Shown here piece after piece: positions 12,058-23,700 of a DNA stretch of 64,000 bases. The stretch spans positions 7,812,001 to 7,876,000 of the forward strand of contig NC_063257.1 of the NCBI RefSeq assembly GCF_019578655.1, given 5' to 3'. The position numbers were made by a program, and so were the translations under genes. A model generated the notes under the pieces. The model ran no database searches and was not told the DNA's origin. It saw only the letters and a list, made by a program, of their open reading frames with translations. Positions within the stretch are counted from its first letter, which is position 1. Each line of letters starts with the position of its first letter. This DNA comes from Ricinus communis. Lineage: Eukaryota; Streptophyta; Magnoliopsida; Malpighiales; Euphorbiaceae.

Positions 12058-14103
12058 ATGGATCTTGAACTCCGATCTTTAGCTCGCTTACTCCAATCCC
12101 TTAATACACACAGCTCGATCCACCAAGGCAAACAGCTCCATCTTCTTTTTCTCAAAAAGGGTCTCATAAATGCAACGGTGTCACTAGCAAATCGCCTTCT
12201 ACAGATGTACGCCAGATGCGGTGGGACTATGACAGATGCACATAACCTGTTCGATGAAATGCCTGAAAGAAACTGCTTTTCATGGAACACCATGATAGAA
12301 GGCTATATGAGGGTTGGAGACAAAGAAAGATCGTTAAAGCTGTTTGATTTAATGCCTCAGAAGAATGATTATTCGTGGAATGTGGTGATTTCGGGGTTTG
12401 CGAAAGCAGGTGAGTTAGACGTTGCTAAGAAGTTGTTTAATGAGATGCCTAGAAGAAATGGGGTTGCTTGGAATTCTATGATTCATGGGTATGCTCGAAA
12501 TGGGTTTGCAAGAGAAGCTGTTGGGTTGTTTAAGGAATTGAATTCGAATCCTCTGGAAAAATCATGTGGTGATACTTTCGTTTTGGCTAGTGTTATTGGG
12601 GCTTGTGCTGATTTGGGAGCTATTGAATATGGGAAGCAAGTTCATGCTCGGATTTTAATGGATGATGTGGAACTTGATTCAGTGTTGATTAGTTCATTGA
12701 TTAATTTGTATGCAAAGTGTGGTCATTTAGACACTGCAAATTACGTTTTGAAAATGATGGATGAGGTTGATGACTTTTCTTTGTCTGCACTTATCATGGG
12801 CTATGCGAATTGTGGTAGAATGAGTGATGCTGTAAGAATATTTCGCACAAAAAGTAATCCATGTTTTGTGGTTTGGAATTCTTTGATTTCTGGATATGTT
12901 AACAATCATGAGGAAATGAAGGCCTTTGCACTCGTTAATGAGATGAAGAATAACAGAGTTCAGGTAGATTCCTCCACGATAACAGTTATCTTGAGTGCCT
13001 GTAGCAGCACTGGAAATGCTCAGTATGCTAAACAAATGCATGGCTATGTTTGTAAAGTTGGGCTTATTGACAGTGTTATTGTTGCTTCTGCTTTTATTGA
13101 TGCGTATTCCAAGTGTGGGAATCCTAATGATGCGTGCAAATTGTTCAGTGAGCTCAAAGCCTATGACACAGTGTTGCTTAACTCTATGATCACAGCATAT
13201 TGCAATTGCGGTAGAATCAGAGATGCAAAAAATATATTTGAGACAATGCCTAGTAAAAGCTTGATATCATGGAATTCAATTATAGTGGGTCTTGCCCAAA
13301 ATGCTTATCCACTTGAAGCATTGGATGTTTTTGGCAAAATGAATAAATTGGATCTGAGGATGGACAGGTTTAGCCTTGCCAGTGTCATCAGTGCTTGTGC
13401 TTGCATCTCTTCACTTGAACTTGGCGAACAGGTTTTTGCAAGAGCAATTATCACTGGGCTTGAATCTGATCAGGCTGTTTCTACCTCTCTGGTTGATTTT
13501 TATTGCAAGTGTGGATTTATTGAAAATGGGAGAAAATTATTTGATTCAATGATCAAAACTGATGAAGTCTCTTGGAATTCCATGCTGATGGGGTATGCCA
13601 CAAATGGTTATGGGTTGGAAACACTAACACTGTTCAATGAAATGAAGCAAGCTGGTCTCAGACCAACTGATATTACATTTACAGGGGTTTTATCTGCCTG
13701 TGATCATTGTGGACTGGTTGAGGAAGGACGGAAATGGTTTAATATAATGAAATACGATTATCATATTGATCCAGGAATCGAACATTATTCCTGCATGGTC
13801 GATCTTTTTGCTCGCGCCGGTTGCCTAAAGGAAGCATTGAATCTTGTTGAGCATATGCCTTTTGAGGCAGATTGTAGCATGTGGTCATCTGTGTTAAGAG
13901 GTTGTGTTGCTCATGGAGATAAGGATCTTGGTAAAAAGGTGGCACAACAGATCATTCAGCTTAATCCTGAGAGCTCCAGTGCATATGTGCAATTATCTGG
14001 CATATTTGCTACCTCTGGGGACTGGGAAAGCTCAGCCCTGGTTAGAAAGATAATGACAGAGAAGCAAGTAAAAAAGCATCCTGGTTTCAGCTGGGCTGAT
14101 TAA
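12058..14103 (+). CDS. PLS-class pentatricopeptide repeat protein, 681 aa (At1g77010-like)
   Basis: An intronless frame starting at an ATG and ending in TAA. The protein is a run of PPR motifs of the P, L and S types from about residue 45 to 590. They are visible as repeated pairs such as MYARCG / NLFDEMPERN / SWNTMIEGYMRVG and LVDFYCKCGF / KLFDSM / SWNSMLMGYA. The C-terminus ends in an E-type motif closing with HPGFSWAD. There is no DYW deaminase domain. PLS-E proteins bind organelle transcripts in a sequence-specific way and often specify C-to-U editing or other processing sites, usually in mitochondria or chloroplasts. The N-terminus is not an obvious transit peptide by eye. The overall sequence resembles Arabidopsis At1g77010 (from memory), which fits the neighbouring genes. 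The RNA target is unknown. Confidence 0.93.
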   Translation: MDLELRSLARLLQSLNTHSSIHQGKQLHLLFLKKGLINATVSLANRLLQMYARCGGTMTDAHNLFDEMPERNCFSWNTMIEGYMRVGDKERSLKLFDLMPQKNDYSWNVVISGFAKAGELDVAKKLFNEMPRRNGVAWNSMIHGYARNGFAREAVGLFKELNSNPLEKSCGDTFVLASVIGACADLGAIEYGKQVHARILMDDVELDSVLISSLINLYAKCGHLDTANYVLKMMDEVDDFSLSALIMGYANCGRMSDAVRIFRTKSNPCFVVWNSLISGYVNNHEEMKAFALVNEMKNNRVQVDSSTITVILSACSSTGNAQYAKQMHGYVCKVGLIDSVIVASAFIDAYSKCGNPNDACKLFSELKAYDTVLLNSMITAYCNCGRIRDAKNIFETMPSKSLISWNSIIVGLAQNAYPLEALDVFGKMNKLDLRMDRFSLASVISACACISSLELGEQVFARAIITGLESDQAVSTSLVDFYCKCGFIENGRKLFDSMIKTDEVSWNSMLMGYATNGYGLETLTLFNEMKQAGLRPTDITFTGVLSACDHCGLVEEGRKWFNIMKYDYHIDPGIEHYSCMVDLFARAGCLKEALNLVEHMPFEADCSMWSSVLRGCVAHGDKDLGKKVAQQIIQLNPESSSAYVQLSGIFATSGDWESSALVRKIMTEKQVKKHPGFSWAD

Positions 14104-15930
14104 ACAAGATATTCAGAAGGCCAGTAATCAGGAGATTGTCATCTTCATGAGGAGATATCATGATATTCCTTACATTTTCTGCAGACAATATTTTGGTTCA
14201 ATCACACTCAATTAATGGATGAATTCAAAGAAAATATATCATTTTGGGGTAGCCTTACTCTGCATTTGTTACTTGAGCATGCTAAGATTCCTCGTCAAGT
14301 AATACCAGGAAATGTTGGCCTTATGGTGCAGCCATTCTGCTTCTTTTATGTGCTTGGTCACTTCTGCTATCTGGGCGAGGTAGGTATCGGGTTCTTACAT
14401 GTTTTTGCAGCATCCTCAAGGAGCATGACCTCACGCAATGGCAACATGTTTTATAGTTAGCTCATATGATTATATCAACGAGTTTGAAACACATTGAACA
14501 AGCCACCTTCTAATGCAAATGGCATGTTTTCCATTGGATATAGGCCTCTGTATGCTATAGGAAAATTTATTGGGAAGCTTTTGACAGTCGTGCCTCGAGT
14601 TCAGAACCTAAGATGTCTTTCTTTCCTAGTCCTGTCTATTACAGTAATTATACATGGACTTGGCGATGAGGATGGGAGGAAAAGCCCTTCAAAGTATGAG
14701 AAGATGCAGAGATTTGATACATGCAGGGTTACTATTACATGATACACAAGGAATGTGCAGTTACTGTTCAGGAAGCCCAAAGATTCTTCCTGTATAAAAG
14801 CTTAAGTATGCTGTCTCCAGTATTATCTCATAACATCATGAGATATGGCTATGTATATCTCGAAATCATATTAGAGAGTGTTGGCAAAAGATTTGCTAGA
14901 AGTTCTTGCCTCGCCCTTTTTGTGTTTTTGGCAAGAAAAAGAACATCCTATCTTAACTGGTGCTTTACTTTTTTTATTTTTTTAATGTTTTCTCTTGGAT
15001 GTTATGTTCTTTATGCAGCATGTGTCATCACATTCATACAAGGAAGTATGACATATTCTACATTGAGGAACTGATTTCATTTTAATTATTCTGATTTCTA
15101 AAATGTCAGCAGCCTAAAAGAGAACTTTAGCTTGCGGGTAATCAGAGGGAGGTGTCCAGAATTTCAAGGTTAGTTGTGTATTAAATGGGGAAGCAAAATA
15201 ATTCTCTCAAACTGAAGGTTAAACAACATAAGTAGGACTTTCTTTGTATCAAATCTTTGCAAAAGAAAATAATAATAATAATAATAAGAAGAAAAATATT
15301 TTGTAATTTATACATTTGTGAATCTCTTAATTTGGGATAGGCACATGCTTATTATCAAATGCTGGTAGATTCAATAGGTGTATGAAAGTTCACTAATGAT
15401 ATTATCTGACTATCAAAAGTGATATTTTATTAAAACTGTGATTTAAAAAAGAAATAGAAAATTTTCCAATCACAACTATACACCTAACTACGAAACTAAT
15501 ATATTTTTTTTGAGTTTTTTATTAGAAAATAAACAAATTGATGTCTTTTTTTTTTTTTTCAATTTTTTGAAAAATAAATTTAATAAAATAAACTATAAAG
15601 ATATTAAGGTATTTATTTATTAAATAAAAAAAATGTATACATATGTTTTGAAAAATGATTACCTACAAGATCAACTTGAATGAGACTGGAGAGAACGGTA
15701 ATGGAACTCCATAGGGAAGGTGGATCAATGAAATTGCATATAAAACTGACATAGATAGACACCAGTAAATCTTTTCGTTTAAAAGAAAAGGAGAAAAAAG
15801 AAAAGAAAAGAAGATAGATAAATAGAATAAGTGCTAAATAAATGTTATACCAAAGAAAAGCTTCTAAATAGAGAAAGCTCGGTCTCTAGTGTTTAAAAAC
15901 CTCTTTCAAAATCAAAACCTGTAGCTGGAG
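14104..15930 (+). other. intergenic / 3' region between the PPR genes
   Basis: The first kilobase is less AT-rich than true intergenic DNA and holds several short plus-strand frames (14215-14460, 14494-14742, 14721-15074). I take it as a long or spliced 3' UTR of the PPR gene rather than coding sequence, because none of the frames has recognisable motifs. An (AAT)n run lies near 15268-15286. The last 700 bp is A/T-rich. Confidence 0.4.
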
Positions 15931-16074
15931 ATGGAACAAGAAGAAGAAGCAGCAGCAGAAACTATACCGCCGGAGTCAAACCTTATAATTCATGAGGTAA
16001 AATGTGTGGGTTCTCTATCTACTTTCTCTCTTTTATACATAGGAAATGAAAGTACAGTCCATCTTTCATTCTAG
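15931..16074 (+). other. small upstream ORF or alternative first exon before the second PPR gene
   Basis: An ATG at 15931 opens a 47-codon frame whose first 22 codons are strongly acidic and Ala-rich (MEQEEEAAAETIPPES). A good donor, CATGAG|GTAAAA, follows those 22 codons at phase 0. Unspliced, the frame ends at TAG 16072-16074, just before the PPR ATG at 16089. It could be an uORF of the PPR transcript or the first exon of a separate gene. Splicing into the PPR frame did not work at the nearby acceptors I tried. Confidence 0.35.
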
Positions 16075-16088
16075 CAAACAGCATTTGC

Positions 16089-17987
16089 ATGTACCCTTTA
16101 CTAAAACAAACTCATAAAATCTCTCAAAGGACAATCTCCTGTTACTCCCGAATCATAGACCATTGTTTATCACTAGAGTCGTTACTTTTTTCAAAAATTG
16201 TTCATGCCCAGTTGATTAAAGTTGGGTTGAATACTCATACTTTTCTGGGTAATCTTTGTCTTGATCTTTATTCCAAGCTTTTTGGCTCTGTTAATGATAT
16301 CTTAACAGTGTTTGATGATATTACTCGTAAAAATATAATATCTTGGAACATTTGCTTGACGGGTGTATTAAATATTGGCCATTTTGAGTTTGCGCGTTTG
16401 CTGTTTGATGAAATGCCTGAAAGAGATGTTGTTAGTTGGAATTCCATGATTTCTGGGTTTGCTTCATATGGGTACTTCGATTCTGCGTTGGGGATTTTTG
16501 GTGAGATGCAAAATATGGGTGTTAGACCAAGTGCCTTCACGTACTCAATTATGGTGTCCATAGTGTTTGATGCTCTTCATGGAAAGGAACTTCATGGTAG
16601 CATGATTCGAAGTGGATTTAACACATTGAATGTGGTGCTTGGGAATTCATTAATTGACATGTATGGGAAGTTTGGCTGTGTTGATTATGCTTTTGGTGTG
16701 TTTTTTACAATGGAAGAGGTGGATGTTATTACTTGGAATTCATTGATTATAGGTTGTTGTAAATCAGGATATGGAGAATTGGCCTTGCACCAGTTTTGTT
16801 TGATGAGATCTTCAGGGTATTCACCAGATGAGTTTACATGTTCTGCAGTAATCACTTCCTGCTCTAATTTGCGAAACTTGGACAAGGGTAAGCAGATTTT
16901 TGCTTTCTGTCTCAAGGTGGGATTTCTTTCTAATACCATTGTTTCAAGTGCTGCTATTGACCTGTTTTCTAAATGCAACAGACTGGAGGATTCAGTGCAG
17001 CTCTTTGAGGAACTAGATCAATTGAATTCTGCACTTTGCAATTCCATGATTTCAAGCTATGCAGGGCATGGCTTTGGGGAGAATGCTCTCCAACTTTTTG
17101 TGCTTGCCTTGAGGGAGAATATTAGGCCTACTGAGTTCACAATCAGTAGCGTTCTGAGCTTTATTTCCATTTTTCCGCCGGAGCAAGGGACACAGTTCCA
17201 TTCCTCGGTAGTCAAATTGGGTTTTGAGCTGGATGCTATTGTTGCTAGCTCACTTGTACAGATGTATACTAAATTTGGATTCATTGATTATGCCATGGAT
17301 ATCTTCAAGAGCATGACTGTAAGAGATCTGATATCCTGGAATACCATGATTATGGGTTTGACTCAGAATGGTAGAGTAATTGAGGCCCTGGACGCTTTTA
17401 AGAAACTACTGAATAGGGGCCCACCACCAGATCGAATAACACTAGCTGGGGTTCTATTAGCTTGCAGCTATGGGGGTTTCATTGAGGAGGGAATGACTAT
17501 ATTTTCGTCAATGCAAGGAAGTTATGGGATTATCCCTAGCAATGAGCATTATGCTTCCATTGTGAATTTATTGTGTCAAGCTGGTTGGCTTGATGAAGCA
17601 ATGAGTATGATAGAAGCAATGCCTTCCGAACCCAATTCCATGACTTGTAGATCTATACTTCACGCTTGTGCAATTCGTGGGGACCTGAAACTGATGGAGG
17701 GAGTAGCAGAGAGGTTAGTGGACATTGGATCACTATCATCTCTTCCTTATTTGGTATTGGCTCGAATGTATGAGATGAGGGGCCAATGGGAAGCCGTGGT
17801 TCGAGTCAAGAAAACCATGGAAAGGACAAAGGCGAAAACAGTGGATGGATGCAGTTGGATTGGAATAAAAAATAATGTACGTACTTTCAAGGAAGATCAG
17901 TTGCAACATCATGGATGCAAAGACATTTATTCGTTGTTAAGACTGATGAATTGGGAGATGGAGGATGAAGGTTGTCTTTGTTGGTAG
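16089..17987 (+). CDS. PLS-class pentatricopeptide repeat protein, 632 aa (At1g43980-like)
   Basis: An intronless frame with tandem PPR motifs through most of its length. Examples are LFDEMPERDVVSWNSMISGF, LIDMYGKFGCVDYAFGVF and MDIFKSMTVRDLISWNTMIM. After the last repeat it continues through CSWIGIKNNVRTF into a short E/E+-like tail and ends in CLCW, without a DYW domain. It is a likely organelle RNA-binding factor for editing or processing. It resembles Arabidopsis At1g43980 as I remember it, a different PPR subgroup from the gene 2 kb upstream, so the pair is probably not a recent tandem duplicate. The start at 16089 is the first in-frame ATG. A small ORF ends 15 nt before it. Confidence 0.92.
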   Translation: MYPLLKQTHKISQRTISCYSRIIDHCLSLESLLFSKIVHAQLIKVGLNTHTFLGNLCLDLYSKLFGSVNDILTVFDDITRKNIISWNICLTGVLNIGHFEFARLLFDEMPERDVVSWNSMISGFASYGYFDSALGIFGEMQNMGVRPSAFTYSIMVSIVFDALHGKELHGSMIRSGFNTLNVVLGNSLIDMYGKFGCVDYAFGVFFTMEEVDVITWNSLIIGCCKSGYGELALHQFCLMRSSGYSPDEFTCSAVITSCSNLRNLDKGKQIFAFCLKVGFLSNTIVSSAAIDLFSKCNRLEDSVQLFEELDQLNSALCNSMISSYAGHGFGENALQLFVLALRENIRPTEFTISSVLSFISIFPPEQGTQFHSSVVKLGFELDAIVASSLVQMYTKFGFIDYAMDIFKSMTVRDLISWNTMIMGLTQNGRVIEALDAFKKLLNRGPPPDRITLAGVLLACSYGGFIEEGMTIFSSMQGSYGIIPSNEHYASIVNLLCQAGWLDEAMSMIEAMPSEPNSMTCRSILHACAIRGDLKLMEGVAERLVDIGSLSSLPYLVLARMYEMRGQWEAVVRVKKTMERTKAKTVDGCSWIGIKNNVRTFKEDQLQHHGCKDIYSLLRLMNWEMEDEGCLCW

Positions 17988-20610
17988 CTTGATCGGTGAT
18001 TATGGAGATTATGGAGTACCCATGTTAACTGTTTAATGCATGCAATTGTGCATCTGCTTCATCTTAATCCCAACCCAACTACTAACCCATGATCAGTTCA
18101 ACTGGTATAGCTAACTCCTACAGTAGCATTTCAGAGATGCAGGGCAAATCAATATGTGGAATCATTTGATATGGTTGTCTTATGTCCTAAGCCATATCAT
18201 TTGTTTATCATTGTTATCTTAAACCAAGATTGCTGCATGTCAGCTTCTGCACTTTTAGCATGACAAGTTTAATATTCCACTGTGATGTATAAGTTCAGAA
18301 ACGACGACCAATGAGTCATTTTGTTGAATTATTGCTCCTTGAAAGAGACACTTCCTTTTTGCAATTTTTGAGTCAAGACCAGTCGTGTTGGCTACTTTAC
18401 TACATAAGTCCATCAATTTGTTTATTTAAGAAATTAATAAACGAATTGGAATTGAATGACTGCTCTTGTTCTTGTATCACCGATTTTAAACTGAATGTTG
18501 TTTGGAGTTCTTTATTGGTATCTTCTTTGATAATTTAACAAAACTATTGTGCTTGTCATCAGTAAATTGACATATTTCGCACATTTCTATATTCAACTTA
18601 ATTTTATCCAAAATTATTTCTTTAAATACTAATAGAATATAAAAATTATATATATTTAAATGGGTCATTCTGATGTGTACCCGGTACATCTATACACTTG
18701 TGCATTTTTCACAATTAAATTAATTTTGTTTTAAGAATAAATGAGTGACAACTTCCTAAATAAGTAGAGAATTTAAATAACCTTAACTGATTACTTATTT
18801 ATTAAATTGCCTTTTTAACTTTACCTCAAAAGACAAATTATCTATCAGTACTTCATTTTGATTTAATTACACACCTTATCTTTTAAAAGTGGAACAAATT
18901 AACATTTTCCGTTAATTCAAATGTAACTAAAAACCTGTATTCAAATTTCTATGTATCAAAGCACAAATTTTCTAATTTGATGACCTAATTACGTCATCAT
19001 ATGTGCAGTAAATATCTTTAAAGGCGTCAACTGTCAGCTAGGTGGGTATAAGTCTATCAGCCCTTTAAATCACTTAATTATGGACCCCAATACATTTAAC
19101 TAAGATGTGAACATTATTGAATATTTCCATAGTTTCTTTCTTTGTAATTTTCAGCTCACAATTGTTTAGACTTAAATTTTATATTAGAAAATTCTTATTT
19201 AATCTTCGTATATATAAAAACTAATAAAAAAAAATCATATATATTTTATATTTTAGCATTGAATTATTAGTATATTTTATTATTTTAAATTAATAAATAT
19301 ATATCAATCATCCATTAATTTAGTGTGTAACGGGTTAAGAATTTTCCATAAATATTTGTAACTCACCCATAAAAGATCTCATATAAAAATATAAGGAAAT
19401 GGGTATGCAATATTGAGATTATCATGACATATTTGGAATAATTACTTTCTCTTTTTCTTTCGTATTTTTCATTTAAAGAAATATTCATTCAATATGCAAA
19501 AGTGAGATTATCATGAAATATTATAAATAATTACTTTTTCTTTTTCCTTTGTATTTTTTATTTAAAAAAAATATTCATTCAACTCATTTCATACTTTCAC
19601 TTGGTACAGATTTGATCCGTAAAGAACGCATTTAACTGTACCTAAAGTTGTCTTTATGGATTTGATCAATGTTAAAACGTACTAAATTAGTATTATATCA
19701 CCGATGATATATTGTGTACACAAAGCTTTGCAAAATCAAATTAACTGAAATGTGAAGAACACCTTTATTGAATATGAAAAAAAACTCAATCTGTAATCAA
19801 TTAGTGATATGGAGTAAGTAATTAACAATAGTCATTCAATCATATTTCAGAATGAAATGTCGCAGATAGATGGAGCTAATTACGATTGCTAAATAATCAA
19901 TTAGTCATTCAAATAAACTCAAGAACTTAAAAATGATCATAGTTGTTATGATAGAGTTTTAGACAGATGGTTGCATTTAAGAAACTAAGTATTTGTATTA
20001 TATTATTAGTCCATTGATAATATTTTAAATTTATCTTATTAGTTAAAATATAAACCCCTATAATCGGTCCATATTATTTGTTTTTCTAATAAGCTTGACT
20101 CAAAATTTAGTATGATACATTTTTTTTATTAAAATGGCACATGTTTAAAAATAAAAAAAATGTTAAATATCTCGCTATTTTTTATCTCATCTATTATTTA
20201 CATAATGTGACATTTTAATTTTTAAAAATCAATAAATACGACGGACAAAAGGCGGGATAAAAATAGACTATACAGCATCACTCTAAAAAAATAATGGACC
20301 CACCAACATAATTTGTCAGTGACCTTCTGTAATAAGTCATTTGGCAAGTGACTAGACCAGGCAAATTCTAGCAATTTCCTCTTTTAAAATGATAGGGCAA
20401 GGTAAATTCAGAAGCCCTTCTGATTCATATTTGGCTGTTCTTTATCACACGTCTTCTAAGTAAAGACCTATACTACGGTTATGTCCCAACCCCTGTGATT
20501 AGAACAAATTGATGCGTCACATCCTACAAAGACAATGCATCCATATCAACATCCCTTAATAATAATCTCACATTTTCTGTTACTTTCTTCTCAATAACAT
20601 CAAAAGCTTC
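17988..20610. other. intergenic region with 3' UTR and the E1-alpha promoter
   Basis: The first 550 bp is probably the 3' UTR of the PPR gene. The rest is AT-rich. Two similar 70-80 bp stretches near 19400-19485 and 19500-19580 share TGAGATTATCATGA and CTTTTTC-rich sequence, a small local duplication. No gene is seen. Confidence 0.5.
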
Positions 20611-20611
20611 A

Positions 20612-20618
20612 TATAAAA
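20612..20618 (+). promoter_or_regulatory. TATA box of the E1-alpha gene
   Basis: TATAAAA lies 113 bp before the chosen ATG, followed by a C-rich leader (CCCACCACC-type runs). Spacing and consensus fit a plant core promoter. Confidence 0.5.
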
Positions 20619-20730
20619 CACGACCTAATTAAGTTACTTCCCCACCCACCATCACAACTCCATATATCCAACTTCACCCCCCCACCGCTAACACCACCAC
20701 CACCGACGAGAAGAAACCTTGCGGTTTACC

Positions 20731-23700
20731 ATGGCAATTTGGTTGACAAAATCAAGAACGATGACCCATTATTTAAAGAAAAAGATTGGTCTGATGGGAA
20801 TTCCCAATCAAACTCGTAATTCCCAACCTACTGCTTGTTCATCATCAGGAATTCCGGTCGTTGAGAATTACGCAACAAGTTTTCCGCATGTATGTGCTGG
20901 CAACTCCGCCTTCTCTTTCCCCTGTCAGCGATTCAAATCCACCGTAGGCGCTGGCCAACTCGATCCGTTGTACTCTAGTGATGATGACAACACTCAGGTA
21001 TATATCTAACGTATATTGTTCTTTATTAATGTTATCGAAAATCTTATAAATATTTGTCTTGCACAAAGTCTTTAACACGCGAACACACCATGAAGGTTTG
21101 TGCTGGTGTACGAGCCATCTGGCAAGCTTATGAGCCGTTATTTTCTGGCCTGAGAATTAGGGTGGAAATCAAGATCACTGTCATAGGTTTGGCCCCATAT
21201 AGTTGGTTTTTATGGACCTCACTTGTATAATTATTTAATTTCATCTTTCACATCGAGTTAAGTTTTAGTTTATTTAGATTTAGTTGGTTTAATATTAATT
21301 TAAGTTAAACTTGAGTTCAGTATAATATTACTTATTTATTGTTCACGAGAACAAATGAGCCAAAACAAACTTAAATAGATTTTAATATAATAATTGTATT
21401 CTAATGACTAAATTATTAACTAAACTATTGAGTTTTTAGATAGTTTATAAGTTTTGGATAGTTTATGAAAGATTTAGTTCGTTGCTTCATATATTAATTA
21501 GATATAAATCTATATATAGGAAAAGCATTGTTTCATAATAATTTTATAAATAAAAGATACATGCATAGAAATTTTTATTCGAACTTCACACATGGATTTA
21601 GACAGGCTGATCCTTTTATCACGAGGGATTGTCATCATTAAAATAATAACATTCAGGTAGCCTCAGGAGTATGGGCTCTAATCCTTATCCTTATAGCTGT
21701 CCAATTCTTGGCGTGGCAGGCAGGAAGAAGAAAAGATAGACTTGAACTCTTCCTTTCGTAGGAACCCATTATTTCTGCAAACTTGAAATAATCGGCTTTA
21801 AAAAGCAATCAAAAGAATGAGTTTTAGATTAAAAGAATTGCAATGAGTTTCGTCCGACCGATATTCATTTATGAGTCGCCTTTATAACCCTCAATATTTG
21901 AAATCTAATTTCCTTTTTTTTAAAAAAAAAAGGTTTATTCTAAAAAATAAAAAATTTAACAAAAAGCTTTATTTATGCGTGTGTGTGTTTTATTTTGGGT
22001 AGTAGAAATAATGGGATTGATTTGATGGTTCCCTGTGTGGGGGGAGGATGACATATTGCATGTCACTTTATCATTTTTTAGAAGACGTGGCTTGGTTCTA
22101 TTTGATGATAATAAAATAAGAGAAAGAGATTGCCCTTTTTGGAGATCATATCATCTGAAATGGACGTGGAAGGAATTGTAGGAACAATAAATTAATTTCC
22201 TTTTTCTTAGAAGTCGATAGCCGTATAAAATTGAATAAGTTATTTCCTTCTCACAAATGTAAACATGAGATGTGGGAGTTGACCCAATTTCTACAATTGA
22301 AATTCAAACTTAAGAATTTAATCCCAATTTTCTTTTCACTTTATTTTCTTACAAAGGGACATAAGAGTTGTTTTAATAAGAGTTCTGTGTCATAGAAATT
22401 GCTTATCTGATATGTGATAGGTGCAATTTTTAAACAAGTTAAACACATGCTTATGGAAAATGTTCAAGTAGATGATTAGCATGAAAGGTATGTTTTTGGG
22501 TTTTGTTGAAAATATTAATTAATTCTGAAACTCATACTTTCTTTTCAGTCTTTTTGACAATGGTGATGTGGATTAATAATGTAATCAGATCTCTTTTATC
22601 AAAAAATAAAATAAAAATTAATATAATCAAATCCCTTTTCTAATTAATATAAGTTATTTTATTTTATTCTTTTTCTATACATATGCATATGGATTTAATA
22701 TTATTTCTTATAGTATCTGTGCTGTTACTCTGCCGCGATTGTCAAACATGATTTCTGATGTCTCAGGTCTTGGATTTTCCTGGAGGCAAGCTTACATTTA
22801 TTTCTGAAATGAAGTTCATTTCTGGATCCAGTCAGAAGAGGGTTCCATGCTATCGAATTCTTGATGAAAATGGAGATCTAATAGAGAACAGTGATTTTGA
22901 CGAGGTAGCTCTCTTTCCATCGATAAATCCAAGCATATACAGAAAATCATTCACTGTTGTAAAAACTGTAAAGAAAGAAAAAAACTTGTTATTTTCTTGG
23001 CACTTTCTCAGCTCGTCAGATTTTAACTGTGGTTTCTATGTTCAATATCCAACCCACATCTGAACATGAACTTAAAATCTAATATCAATTTTTATTAGGT
23101 AAGCAAGGAAATTGCAGTGAAGATGTATAACGAAATGGTCACTCTTCAAATGATGGATACCATATTCTATGAAGCACAGAGGCAAGGAAGAATTTCTTTC
23201 TATGTTACATCTATTGGCGAAGAATCTATAAACATAGCATCAGCAGCTGCACTGACTAAAGATGATGTTGTCTTGCCTCAGGTTCATATTTTTTTTCTCT
23301 ATTAATTAATATGGCCATTGCTCAGTTGCTGATCATATATGATTAATTGGTGTCCATGGAATTTAATGTCAGTATCGAGAACCCGGAGTACTATTATGGC
23401 GTGGGTTCACGCTTCAAGAATTCGCAAACCAGTGCTTCGGAAACAAGGCTGATTATGGAAGAGGCAGGCAGATGCCAATCCATTACGGGTCTAACAAGCA
23501 TAATTACTTCACTGTTTCCTCACCTATAGCGTACTATTCCTAATAACATGTTTCTGTTTTCTTTGGCTCTTCTTGTGCACGATCAGCTGCAGTAATATTT
23601 GTTATTATTGTTTATGCTTGTCAGTACTCAACTTCCCCAGGCTGTTGGCGTTGCTTATTCTCTTAAAATGGAAAAAAAGGATGCCTGTGTAGTCACATAT

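Noticed and set aside
12727..13041. 104-codon minus frame opposite the first PPR gene
   Set aside because: Antisense shadow of the PPR repeat codons.
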